DNA of 64,000 nucleotides, from assembly GCA_015680685.1 (NCBI GenBank), contig MNCI01017655.1, positions 17,207-81,206 on the forward strand. The letters run 5' to 3'. This stretch comes from Gnetum montanum (lineage: Eukaryota > Streptophyta > Gnetopsida > Gnetales > Gnetaceae). Of this stretch, positions 12,119 through 22,429 are shown piece after piece. How positions within the stretch are numbered: the stretch's first letter is position 1; each line of letters starts with the position of its first letter. Made by a program: the position numbers and the translations under genes. The notes under the pieces were generated by a model. The model made no database searches. It was given only the letters and a program-made list of their open reading frames with translations, and had not been told where the DNA came from.

Positions 12119-12258
12119 AATGAGGTGTTGGCCTAGTGGTATAGGTCTTATCCTAGTAACCTTAGGTCATAGGTTCAATTCTTCTAGGTAGCACTAAGTT
12201 ATAAACTTTTGTACATCATAGTGTGTACCTATGTTTCAATTATTTTAGGTTCTAATAC
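12119..12258 (+). mobile_element. tRNA-derived SINE copy 3, best preserved
   Basis: Starts aatgaggtgttggcctagtg (A box: ggcctagtggtatagg). The B box is aggttcaattcttc, followed by 'gtagcactaagttataaact' and a 3' end tttcaattattttaggttctaa. Length is about 140 bp, the usual size for plant tRNA-type SINEs. No poly(A) tail is visible. Confidence 0.75.
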
Positions 12259-12570
12259 CCCCTAGTTTGAAGTTCAACATCCCTTCCTTCAACCCCATAT
12301 TCCTCACCCCCTATTTTCCAAGCACCATGTCCGTTAGTCATAATGAGTTCAATCTTTATTTAAAATAATGATATGTTTAATATGTTATTACATTAGTTTT
12401 ACCAAAGTGTTATGTTGGTTGAATTTTATAGATACAAGGGAACATATGGCCTAGTTTTAATTTCAATAACTTCATTTGGATTCAATTTCACCAAGTTAGA
12501 TTGAGATATATAAGAATTCATCATAATCATCATTATCCTAGCCTTGTTTCAAACAAAATGGGGTAGAAAA

Positions 12571-12708
12571 ATAAGGTGTTAGCCTAGTGGTATGGGTTTT
12601 GGCTTGGTAACCCTAGGTCACATGTTCAATTCTACTAGGTATCACTAAGTTATAAACTTCTATAAATCTTGGGATGTACCTATGTTTTAATTATTTTGGT
12701 TCCAACAT
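12571..12708 (+). mobile_element. tRNA-derived SINE copy 4
   Basis: Starts aataaggtgttagcctagtg, with B box atgttcaattctac, body gtatcactaagttataaact and 3' end ttttaattattttggttccaac. It closely parallels copy 3. Just upstream (12515-12565) the text 'cctagccttgtttcaaac' then aaaatgggg resembles the 3'-terminal motif found in some plant RTE-type LINEs and SINEs; I treat that as tentative. Confidence 0.75.
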
Positions 12709-12939
12709 CCTAGCATTAACTACATGAATTTTCTTTTGTAATTTGTGTCTATGAAGAGATACATAATTATCTATTTGTAATTTAGCTCATTATTAAGATT
12801 TTTTTTAGATCCAACACTCCCACCCCCTAATTATATATTTGCAATTTCTTCAAATCATATTTAGTATTTTTTCTCATGTCTTTTTAGATCTTCTTATTAA
12901 TAGCTTTCTTGGAATAGTGATGTAGAAACATTTTTTAAT

Positions 12940-13040
12940 AGGTTAGATTTTGGTGGGTAATATTAGGTTATAAATTTCTAATTTAACTATATGTCTTGAA
13001 GGTAAATATTAGTATAATAAATGCTTTTGGCTTCAACACC
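12940..13040 (+). mobile_element. SINE fragment, 3' part
   Basis: The text gattttggtgggtaatatta, then ggttataaatttctaattt, and the end aatgcttttggcttcaacacc match the body and tail of SINE copy 1. The A-box head is missing. Confidence 0.5.
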
Positions 13041-13304
13041 TCTCCTCTACCTTTTGTAGCAAGCTCATTATTTGATCTTTTTTACACATGCCTAAACTAA
13101 CCAAGATACTTTTCTTATAGTTTATTTGAAATAGAAGCTACTTAAAGCATTTTTATAATGTCTAAATTGTGCAATTTATCTATTCCTTTTAGTTGAAAGG
13201 CTAACTACTAATCATATAAAAGGATGGATTCTAGTGGGTAGTTCTCATATATGAAAGTTCTATATATATAAGAGGTACATATATTCATCTATGACTCTAG
13301 GGAT

Positions 13305-13438
13305 GGAAGAGTGAAGCTGTAGGAGGGAGGGCTCTAATTTATGGGTTCAATCTTGATAGGCAATGTTGAACTATAAAGTTAGTCTAACTACACATCTTAG
13401 GAGAAAATATTATTAAAAATGTTTTAGGTTCAGGTTGT
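13305..13438 (+). mobile_element. SINE copy, diverged
   Basis: A B-box-like atgggttcaatcttg is followed by ataggcaatgttgaactataa, aagttagtctaactacacat and the tail aaatgttttaggttc. It matches copy 1 in body and tail, but the head is only weakly recognisable. Confidence 0.5.
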
Positions 13439-13969
13439 TGGATTCTAAAAAATATAAATAATAAGCAAAAAAATCCAAAGTATATCACATACTTAATCAC
13501 TGAGGAAAAATCATCAAAAATAGCATAAAGGAAAAAATTTTCAATTTTAGGGTTCAACACTTCAACTTTCCAATTTTAGGAAAAAATTAATTGTTAGTTG
13601 GAAGGATCATTCTAGTACCACCCCCATCTCCCCACCCCTTAAGCTCATGATTTACTTTTGAAAGAAAAGAAAGATGTTCATGTGTTGATTTATTGCTAAC
13701 TAGCCCTTAATATGCACTAGGAATCATTGACTTTCAAGTTAGTGGTAAATTGATAAAATCTCCATACAATTTTCTATATTTTTCATTAAATTAATATATT
13801 CTAACTATAAGTAGTGCTAGAAAATAAGAAGATGCATCACTACTATAAATATAGTATCTTTTAGTAAGAAGAACAAAATTTGTTAAAAATAAAAAAGTTT
13901 GAAGATTAATTAAAAGACATATTACTAGATGTTGCAAAAAATATTATTATGTAATAAAAGTTTATGGGT
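13439..13969. other. AT-rich spacer, nothing recognised
   Basis: AT-rich sequence with no convincing ORF, terminal repeat or RNA gene. It separates the SINE cluster from the LINE remnant. The shorter gaps between the SINE copies (12259-12570, 12709-12939, 13041-13304) are similarly featureless. Confidence 0.5.
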
Positions 13970-15030
13970 AAGAAAAAGTGGTTTGATGAGGAATGTTTGC
14001 AAGCAAGGTTAACTGTTAAAAATTCATGCAATAAAAAAGCTTTGAATAAGGATTATATGAAATTGCTTTGAGTGAAAAATAAAATAAAACTTATAAAAGA
14101 GCACTAAAACAATATCGTACAAATGATAAAGTAAGATATATAAAATTTTGAAATTTTTTTTAAAATAAAGTTTCTACAAGCAATGATATTTTATGTTTAA
14201 AGATAAAAGGGTTTTACAAAAAAATTGGTTTTATGATAAGATAAATACCATAACTAGTTGTATGTTCCTAGATATTTTACAACTTACATATAATAAAGTA
14301 GTAGAGGAAATTAAGAAATTAACTTTTGGAAAAGTTGTAGATGTAGAAGGATTGGATATTGAATTATTGAATTGTGGTGAAGAATTAAGAGAGAGACTTG
14401 GAAAATCCTTTATAAAGGACTTCAAAATGGTTTGAATTGATAATGGATGATTAGTAGAGTTGTTATGCTTTTTTAAAAGGGAGAGAAACCAACTTTAAAT
14501 AATATAGATTGACCATGATCAGTAACTTATTTGTAAAATTGTTAGGTATAATTTGGGAGAAGAAATTAGGATCATGGATAAAAGGAAATAATTTATGTAC
14601 TATTTCACAAGTAGGATTCAAAAAAAAAATGTTTTATATTGAATCATCTAGTTACTCTCAAATATTCCATTAAACAAAAAAAAGGGCAAATAAGGTAAAC
14701 CATTTATTTGCTTTATGGATTTTACTAAAGCATTTGACTCTATTGTAAGAGAACAATTATGAATCAAAATTATTAAACTAAAAGTATATTATGGTTTATT
14801 CAATACCATCCAAAATTGATATAGAGAAATAATTTTTGAATTAAAAGATGAAAAAACTACACAATCTTTTCAGTTTTATAGTAATATAGGAGTAAAAAAA
14901 TGGGGTAATTTTACTTCAAATTTAATTCACCTTCCAAATACTAAATCTAGAGATTATGAAAAGATAATTTATTTGCTAGAATATAAGGAAACTAGCTATA
15001 TTCAATTATCAAAAGAGAGGATTACATCAA
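13970..15030 (+). pseudogene. LINE (non-LTR retrotransposon) RT remnant
   Basis: At about 13970-14110 translation gives KKWFDEECLQARLTVKNS, the linker between endonuclease and RT seen in many LINEs. At 14193-14435 LQLTYNKVVEEIKKLTFGKV resembles the segment before RT motif 1, with VDVEGLDIELL in place of the usual PGPDG region. At about 14700-14760 CFMDFTKAFDSIVREQL is the LINE RT motif with its catalytic Asp. Frameshifts and stops are frequent and both ends are missing. It runs into the LTR of element G. Confidence 0.75.
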
Positions 15031-15876
15031 GGTTCCTAAAGCCCGCAAAACATAAAAACCTTTGAAAACACTTAAACAATACTATAGAGTAGGAGGATCT
15101 ATAATCACACATTGTTTTCAATGCAAGATACAACCAAGAGAGAATCTTTTCTACAACCTGAGATCGAGATCTCAACTAACAATACATAAAAGAAACTAGG
15201 CCAACACTCAATTAACCAAGAGTTGCAAACACACTCTTGCATTCTTTACATGTGCTCTCTTGATATCTCATGATATCTCACTGACATCTCTCCATGGTAC
15301 AAGCATGAGATAGAATCCATATTTATTAACCAAGCAAGAAAAAATCCTAGAAAATATTTCTCAAGCTCAAATTGAATATTCTCTATTTTTTCCATCTTTT
15401 CTCCCATGTTCTGAAAATTTCCAAACTTGGAATCTTAATTTTGGAAGTTTTCCTACCTGTTCAAGTTATCTTCGATCTTTCTAGAATGTGTTCTATCAAA
15501 ACTGGAAGTGTTGGGGAGATGTCTCCTATGGGCATGAGACATCTCCTCTATACTTTAGACATCTCAGTCTAACTAAGACATCTTAGTAAGTTATGAGATG
15601 ACTTGTACTAATTTGGGATGTCTTACTCTCTAGTGAGACATCTCACTTTAGATGTTTGCCAAAAATTCCAAGATGTCTTCCTTGAACTTGGGATGTGTCA
15701 TGCAAGATTTTACCTCCTAGCTAAGACATCTTTTGTCCTCCAAGGTGCCTCTCTTGAGTGCTCAATTCTTAGGAAAGATGATTCCATGACCTTGAAGATA
15801 TGTCCATGGATCTTGAAACATACAAAAACACACATGCAGAAAAGAGAATGAGGAGATTAGAAGAGGTGTTCTTGCA
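15030..15876 (-). repeat. 3' LTR of element G, left edge uncertain
   Basis: It ends ...gttcttgca at 15876, and a purine-rich run on the minus strand (ggatgggagag, about 15883-15893) follows in the PPT position. The left end is unclear: an inverted TGCAAG/CTTGCA pair would put it at 15122, but LTR-like text seems to start near 15030. About 15240-15735 holds many copies of agacatctc/gagatgtct. Confidence 0.55.
15240..15735. repeat. GACATCTC repeat array in the element G LTR
   Basis: The octamer gacatctc or its complement, with variants, occurs about ten times, in both orientations (for example gagatgtctcc near 15517, gagacatctcc near 15537, tagacatctcag near 15563, gagacatctcac near 15640). 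Pairs of opposite orientation form local inverted repeats. This lies in the presumed U3 of the LTR. Confidence 0.6.
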
Positions 15877-15939
15877 CTAGCTCTCCCATCCTTCAAAAAG
15901 TGAACTTATGTAAATAAGGAAGTAGGAGTTAAGTAGTTC

Positions 15940-16080
15940 CCCACTCATGAAGCTTAGTCTCATGGACCCATAAAGCATCATCAATAGACTGATCCTCCCA
16001 GTGGATCAAGTAATCATGCCTTTTCACTCCTTGAGTGGTCAAAGATTTCCTCCTCTTAAGGATGATTGCCATCCTCTCCA
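15940..16080 (-). pseudogene. Element G chromodomain-like C-terminus of integrase
   Basis: Minus-strand translation gives ILKRRKSLTTQGVKRHDYLI followed by HWEDQSIDDALWVHETKL. This resembles the chromodomain core yLVKWkgy-(x)n-ATWE. In chromoviruses this domain directs integration to particular chromatin. The aromatic Trp in HWED and the Trp in ALWV are retained. Confidence 0.65.
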
Positions 16081-16379
16081 TTGAAGACTTGAACTAATTA
16101 ATAGCCTCTGCAACTAGTTGATGTTGTTCTGTATGGTCTTCTCATAAACTAATCCATGATAGTATACAAGATCTGAATCGTTAAACATAAAATACATACC
16201 AACATCATCTAGAAAGATCATTAATCTTGGCCTTAATTCTAAAAGGTCCCATCTTCTTAGCTTTCAATTTGGAGAAGTTGACACCTCTCAATTACTTCTT
16301 CTTCAAGTGCACCCAAACCAAGTCATGAATAGAAAAATTTGGCTTTCGTTTGCTCTCATTCCTCTTAAGGACTCTCTCT

Positions 16380-17260
16380 TTAGCCTTCTTCTCTAGATTT
16401 GATTTTACTTATGCATGGGGATTCGTCATCTCTTGCACAAAATTAGCATTGAGTTAAGCTATACCATGAAAGCTCATGGACTTGTATGAATAGCAACATG
16501 AAAAGCATTATTATATGAAAACTCAACATGACACAACAAGTTTTTCCACTTTTTGGGCTATCCATCACACAAACATCTCAATATGTTTAGCAAGGATTTA
16601 TTCACAACCTCAATTTGGCCATTAGATTATGGATGATATGCACTAGAAAACTTTAGTTTTGCTTCTAAGATTTTTCAATGGAACCTCCAAAAATGAATTG
16701 TGAATTTAGAGTCTCTATCATTAACAATATTCAAAGGAATTCCATGTAACTTAACAACATGCTAGAAAAATAAGTTTGTCACATGAGAAGTATCACTTAC
16801 CTTTTTACATAGAATTGAAATGTGTCATCTTGGAGAACCTATCCAGAACAATAAAAATTACATCATTTTTACTTTTGATTTTTAGAATACCACTCAAAAA
16901 ATCCATAGACATACTTTTCCATGGATCCTTGGGAATTGACAAAGACATATAATGTCCATCTACTCCTTTACTTCCTTTGAATTTTTGATAAGCCAAACAC
17001 TTCTTTACAACTTTTGAGACTTAGTTGTCATACCAGGCCAAAAATAGTGCCTACTAACAAGTTACAATGTTTTATCCTTGCCCATGTTGATGTGACCTTC
17101 CATGCCACTACAATGCTTTTTAAACAAAATCTTTTTCCAAAAATCATAATTAGGAATACATGCATTCTCATTCTTAAATAATAGTTTATCTTGAATATGA
17201 TAGTTCCTCCACTAGTCTATCCAAATTAATAATCATTCTTTGAGGCTCCTCAAAACCTAT
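16380..17260 (-). pseudogene. Element G integrase, degenerate
   Basis: At 16805-16996 the core start reads PWKSMSMDFLSGILKIKSKN then DVIFIVLDRFSKMTHF, with the first catalytic Asp in MDF. Further along the minus strand are IVNDRDSKFT (second Asp) and SNGQIEVVNKSL (Glu), at about 16590-16760. Stops interrupt the frame, including one in the HP-SNGQ motif. Confidence 0.8.
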
Positions 17261-18293
17261 TCAAAATCAACATCATGCTCATAAAAGTCAACAAAATCAC
17301 ACATACCTTTCACAAGAGATACACTAAAATGAACCACATGCAACCTGGACAATGCATCAACCACCACATTGGCTTTTCCACTTTTGTATTTTAACACAAA
17401 ATTAAACTCCTATAACTATTTAACCCAATTCAAGTGCCTTACAATCAAATTCTTTTGGGAATTTAGAAATTATAGTGCTTTGTGGTTCTTCATCAAAGTG
17501 AACTCCTTGGGCAACAAATAATGTCTCCAATGCTTGATTGCTTTAAGAATAGTGTATAACTCCTTCTCATATATGCTATATTTTTGCCTTGACTTATTCA
17601 AGTTTTTAGAACATAAAGAAATAGGCCTACCTTCTTATGAAAGTACCCCACCAATGATAAGTTCACTTGCATCCACCTCCACCTGAAAAAGCTTCTAAAA
17701 ATATAGAATTACAAGCATGAGTTCACTGGTAGATTTTGCTCTCAACAAGTCAAAGATTCCTTAGGTTTCATTATCCTACTTGAAATCTTTATTTTTATTC
17801 AACAAAATAAACATAAGCTAAGAAATACTACTGAAATTTTTGATGAACCATGTATAAAAACTTGCTAAACTAAAGAATGATCTTACCTCCCCAACATTCT
17901 TAGGGTTTGACCAATCTCTAATAGTCTTAACCTTGGTAGCTTCCATATGAATTTGGTAGAAACCACATGTCCCAAATATATAATTTTCCTCTTAAATAAG
18001 TGACCTTTCTTCACATTGATCACCAACTATGCTTCCTCCAAATTAAGACACACCATTTGCAGGTAATCCAAGTGCACGTCCTCATTAGAGCTATATACCA
18101 AAATATCATCAAAAAAGACAATACAATACTTATCAATTAAGTACTTCAATAAATCATACATCAACCACATAAATGTGATAGTGCATTCATGAGCCCAAAT
18201 GACATCACAACCACTCAAAAAATTCATGAGCCCAAATGTGGTATCTTGAAACCTATCTTCCATTCATCACTATGCTTGATTCTAATTTGATTG
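17260..18293 (-). pseudogene. Element G RNase H and 3' part of RT, degenerate
   Basis: RT at 18027-18263 includes FGLMNF and the catalytic YCIVFFDDILVYS. RNase H is around 17330-17700, ending with FNFVLKYKSGKANVVVDALSRL, a strong match to the gypsy RNase H end. The RT N-terminal half is absent because element C begins at 18294. Confidence 0.8.
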
Positions 18294-18683
18294 TGTTGTC
18301 ACATTTATACCATTTAATAGAGCAGTTTTTAATTTAAAAGATCATGATGAAGACTAAATTGCCCAATGTAGTTTCTACATGGTAATTACAAGAAAAAATG
18401 CTAGTACACAAAGAGTTAGATTATTTACTTGAGGGGTAATATATGAGGCATGATTAAATCATGAATAGTGTTGAGGAGAAAATGAATGGGGAGTATCCTC
18501 AAGGTTACACTTTAGGCTTAAGTATCTATAATGCCAAAGGGAAAAAATGCAAAAATTTAGATTATAGAATTTATGAAAGTTTAGTGGCAAGCTAAAGGTT
18601 GCAAAATTGATATTTTTTTTATTGGAATTGATGTTTGTAATTAGAATGCATAAGGTATTTTATTCCCTGTACAAGATGGCTCT

Positions 18684-19315
18684 ACACAAGCTTTAAGAAC
18701 TTAAGGTTCTATGTTAATAGTTGATTCGTGAATAAAAAATGGATGAAATTGTTTCAAAAAGAAATTGCAGAAAATTTGGAAGAAAAAAAATTCCAGGACA
18801 AGCATCACCTTAGGGCATTAAATAAAAATAAATTCTTGTTTTAATCACTACAGATTTATGCAAGAAATATTACCCTTAACAACAATCAAACCACGTTAAA
18901 GGTTTGGAAGGTCATTGCTTCCATGATAATTTTGAAGGTGACGTAGGCAAGAAACCTTTTCAAAACTTGCATTCTAGATGGCAACAAAAAAATGCTCCAA
19001 AACAAGCTTTAAGAACTTACGGTTCTGTGTTAACAGTTGATTCATGAATAAAAAATGGATGAAATTGTTTCAAAAAGAAATTGTAGAAAATTTGGAAGAA
19101 AAAAAATTCCAGGACAAGCATCACCTTAGGGCATTAAATAAAAATAAATTCTTGTTTTAATCACTACAGATTTATGCAAGAAATATTACCCTTAACAACA
19201 ATTAAACCACGTTAAGGGTTTGGAAGGTCATTGCTTCCATGATAATTTTGAAGGTGACGTAGGCAAGAAACCTTTTCAAAATTTTCATTCTAGATGGCAA
19301 CAAAAAAATGCTCCA
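18684..19315 (+). repeat. 316-bp tandem duplication in the 5' LTR of element C
   Basis: Two head-to-tail copies (about 18684-18999 and 19000-19315) are nearly identical, from acaagctttaagaactta to gcaacaaaaaaatgctcca. The 3' LTR contains this segment once (about 48907-49180), so the duplication arose in the 5' LTR after insertion or was lost from the other LTR. Confidence 0.85.
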
Positions 19316-20124
19316 TAATGACATAGAGATAGACATGGAATACATGACCTATTGTGACAATGAAAATAGGCCACAAGGTGCAGTTGGAAGACACTCACCA
19401 AGGTGGTGAAGGTGTACAAATAGCATTGTTGCAAGAGTAGCATTTTCATCGGGATGGACAATAGTTATGTAGCTCTTCCTACATTATTGTTGATGGACAC
19501 TCAAGAATGAAATCTACCATTGATGATAGAGGCATGATTCTAAGACTCCATCAACAGAGGGTTCCATGGCATTTGTGGTTGTGGGGCAGAGATGGTGACA
19601 AAATGAAGGCAAATGGTAGAATCACCTCTTGATGAGAAATGAAGGCAATGTGGTCCATTGTATAATGGATGTGGGACCTATGAACCTTACAAAACAATGA
19701 TACATTAAACATGATGTATAATGACGTATGGCATCAAACATACATGACCTTCATAATGAATATTTTCAAAACTTAAATTACATGTGCCAAAGTTTTAAAT
19801 ATAAAAAGGAGGGTAGGGTTTCAAGTTTGAGAAAGAAAGAATTTATAAATGTCTATTAAATTTAATTTTTGGGAAAATAGAAATCTCTATAGATAACCAT
19901 CTCTCCTTGATATTGTGATGAGACACTTGCTAGCTATGGCATGTTTTTCTCTAACTTTTATAACTTTTTATGATATTTGTTACCAAGGAAACACTTGGCA
20001 ACCATAGCTCAAATTTTTAATAACTTCCTTTGAAAGTTATAACTTCTAGGATGGTTATAAATTAATCCCCTAGATATTTTTAAGATCCTTAACTTTTCAT
20101 GATTATTGTAACTACCCAAAGCCA

Positions 20125-20133
20125 CTATAAAAG
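20125..20133 (+). promoter_or_regulatory. TATA box of the element C LTR
   Basis: The sequence ctataaaag sits in text (aagccactataaaagtcttc) conserved in E1 (40602-40627, reverse) and in modified form in E2 (50801-50820, reverse). This conservation, and its position dividing the variable and conserved LTR halves, supports it as the core promoter. Confidence 0.6.
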
Positions 20134-21313
20134 TCTTCAAAGATAGAGTATAAGGGGAGATTTGGAGATTTGGGGGATGAAGCAACTTGGAAGAGGATTG
20201 AAGATTGTAAAAGCATGGCTTATAAAAGACATCAATTTAGCTTCTTTGTTTTAATCCTGTGAGTTGATTTCTTCTCATTTTGTTTTAGTTATTTAGCTAA
20301 TGGTTTAGATAGTATCGTGTTTGGCATTTAATTTTGGGATTTTTCCTAGGTTGCTTTTATAGCTCTATTTTTGTGCAATATTATACTTCTATTAAAACTT
20401 TTCATAAAAAATCTTATGTTGTTGAAAAGCCTCAAGAGAAATTTAATAGTAATATCTTAATGAAATTTCCTATTTTGAGTATAGAGAATCTAGGAAAATC
20501 TTTGGTATTTTGAGATGACTGAAATAGTTTCATTGTTTTAAAGTGTATTGCCTTAATATTTTAATTCAGAAATTATCAAATTTTTAAAGGCTCTATTGAA
20601 TGCAATCTTTGAAAATTATTAAACTAGAAAAAATAGAGACTTGTACTTTATCATTTACACAACAGTTTTTGGTAGTATAATAAGATTGTCTTTATGAAAT
20701 TGTTTGTTGAGCTTAGAAGGTTTGAACAATTCATAGTTATTGAATTAGGAACAACTTTACTACAAAGTGTTTTCTTGTGTCAATTTATCTTACTTAAAAT
20801 ATTTGAGATTTCATGTAATTCTAATTTCTTTTCTTTTCTCTTTCTAAGTCCATTGAATCTTGCTCTATTTCTAGTTTTCTTGTGAAACTTTCTATTTGGG
20901 GGAAATTAGGCATAAATTGGCAAAATTGTGCTCAAAAGTTTTTGCAAAATTTTATTTGTTACAAGTATCGTTCTATAGGGACCATATAGACTAAGTTATT
21001 GAAAAAATAGGAACCTCCAACAACTCATAGTATTTGACAAAGATAGCTAAATCTCTTTTATGATAGTTGATTATAGTTTTATACATAACCCAACCATTTC
21101 AACATTCGGAATAGCAAAACACATACCCACATTTAGTACATTTTATAACTATTGAGTCTATTTGGAGGTATTTGGGCCTTGGTATTGCCAAAGACTAGCA
21201 AGCACCTAAAACTTGTTTGAAGAACACCTTCAATCTCATGACTTTCGAAGGTCACGAGACCTAGAGGCCATCGCATCTTGGTGGTCTGGTCCCAAATGGT
21301 TACCAATAGCTTT

Positions 21314-21330
21314 TGGCACTAGAAGGATGG
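21314..21330 (+). other. Element C primer-binding site, tRNA not identified
   Basis: TGGCACTAGAAGGATGG lies five bases after the LTR end. Element F has TAGTGCTAGAAGGAGGG at the same spacing. Both fit a TGGCGCTAGAAGGAGGG-type site, and I cannot assign the primer tRNA from memory. Confidence 0.6.
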
Positions 21331-21419
21331 CTGGAAATTTTTCCTCTAAGTTCATAAGCTTGATAGTCCTAGCACACCAATAGTTCTTTATTGTTAGAAA
21401 GGCTTAAGAAATTAGGTAC

Positions 21420-22429
21420 TATTTGTTGTTCATGATCAAGAAGATTAATAGTTTGGAAGATTTCAAAGGTTTCAAAGAAATTCTTGATTATAAGACTAAT
21501 TATTCATCAGAAGAAGAATAGAAAAAGGTTTTTGAGTTTGAAATAAGTAGTGGAGTAAAGACCAAAAAGATAAGAAGATCACCTCTTCTGTCTAGTCTAT
21601 TAATCTATAAGAGAAGGTCAAAGAGATATAAGAGTTCAATAATAAAAAATAATTCTAATAGGATGGAAAATCCCTGGCAAAAAATGACACCATTAGGATT
21701 TTAAAACTACAATGATATTCCTAAGGTAGTTTATAAATATTTTTCTGAGCCTTTTATTCCTAGAAAATGTTACTTGGCTAAAGAGTATATCCACATATTT
21801 GAGTTAGCTTTGGCTCATGAAAATATTCAACATCAAGATCAAGCTTGTAGTCTATGTGTAGAAAATTTAAAAGATATGGCTTAGATTTCATATTTAAACT
21901 TGCCAAGAAATAGTATCATAAGTTGGGATGATATGAAAAGTATTTTCTTGGCCTAGTTTGGCAAACAATTGAAGCAACAACAACTGTACTATGGGCTAGT
22001 ACAAGCTAAATAAGGAGTTAAGGAGTCTATTAGAGATTTCAACATTAAGTTTCAATGAAGTTGTAGAATCTTTCAAAGAAAATATAGACCATTAGATGAA
22101 ATGCTTAAAGATACTTATCTTAAGGCTATGAATTCCAATATTTCAATCTAGTTAAGAAAAACTCCAAACTTGCTAATATTGAATGACTACTTTAGTGAAG
22201 CTATATAGTTAGAAGAATAGTTAAAATTGAATCATAAAGAAATGATCATAACTCAAAAAAGATAAGAGAAAATGATGATTCTTGGATAATATTTTGCTCA
22301 ACTTAAAGCATTACTAGGTCCATTTCATGTTAAAATCAAGCAAGAGTCTGAAAGCAAAGAATCTGAAAAAAGGATAGTTAATGAGAGACTTGTCCAACAA
22401 AGTAGTGAAGCTAGAAAAATCTTTGACAA
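21420..22429 (+). pseudogene. Element C gag, first segment
   Basis: The capsid-like region reads YIHIFELALAHENIQHQDQA at about 21785-21845, then SIISWDDMKSIFLA and FGKQLKQQQLYYGLVQAK, and YRPLDEMLKDTYLKA. In-frame stops fall at expected Gln/Arg positions (tag in LA-FGK, taa in QAK-GVKE, tga in KFQ-SCR). Element F interrupts the frame at 22430, just after KIFDN. Confidence 0.75.

Larger units (their letters stand above)
15030..18293 (-). mobile_element. Element G: chromovirus-type Ty3/gypsy, 3' half only
   Basis: On the minus strand the order is RT (18027-18263), RNase H, INT, chromodomain-like tail, PPT and 3' LTR. The chromodomain and the RT motif FFDDILVYS place it among the chromoviruses, unlike all other elements here. 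Element C inserted at 18294 within RT, so the 5' half of G should lie beyond the right end of C, outside the window. Confidence 0.8.
18294..21308 (+). repeat. 5' LTR of element C (3.0 kb)
   Basis: It starts TGTTGTCACATTTATACC and ends GGTTACCAATA; E2 shows that the end was probably ACA. U3 runs to the TATA box ctataaaag (20125-20133). The part from there to 21308 matches E1 and E2 in reverse orientation, and 18294-19740 matches 48211-49532 plus 53517-53581. Two copies of an acacttg-caacc-tagc type motif lie upstream of the TATA box, and related motifs flank the promoters of E1 and E2. The LTR begins directly after element G RT sequence. Confidence 0.85.

Noticed and set aside
18027-18263. RT of element G as part of element C
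   Set aside because: Opposite strand, different RT type (FFDDILVYS), and it ends exactly at the C LTR start.
20694-20885. 63-codon hydrophobic ORF in the C LTR
   Set aside because: Within R-U5; its hydrophobic translation follows from T-rich sequence and the frame is not kept in E1 or E2.
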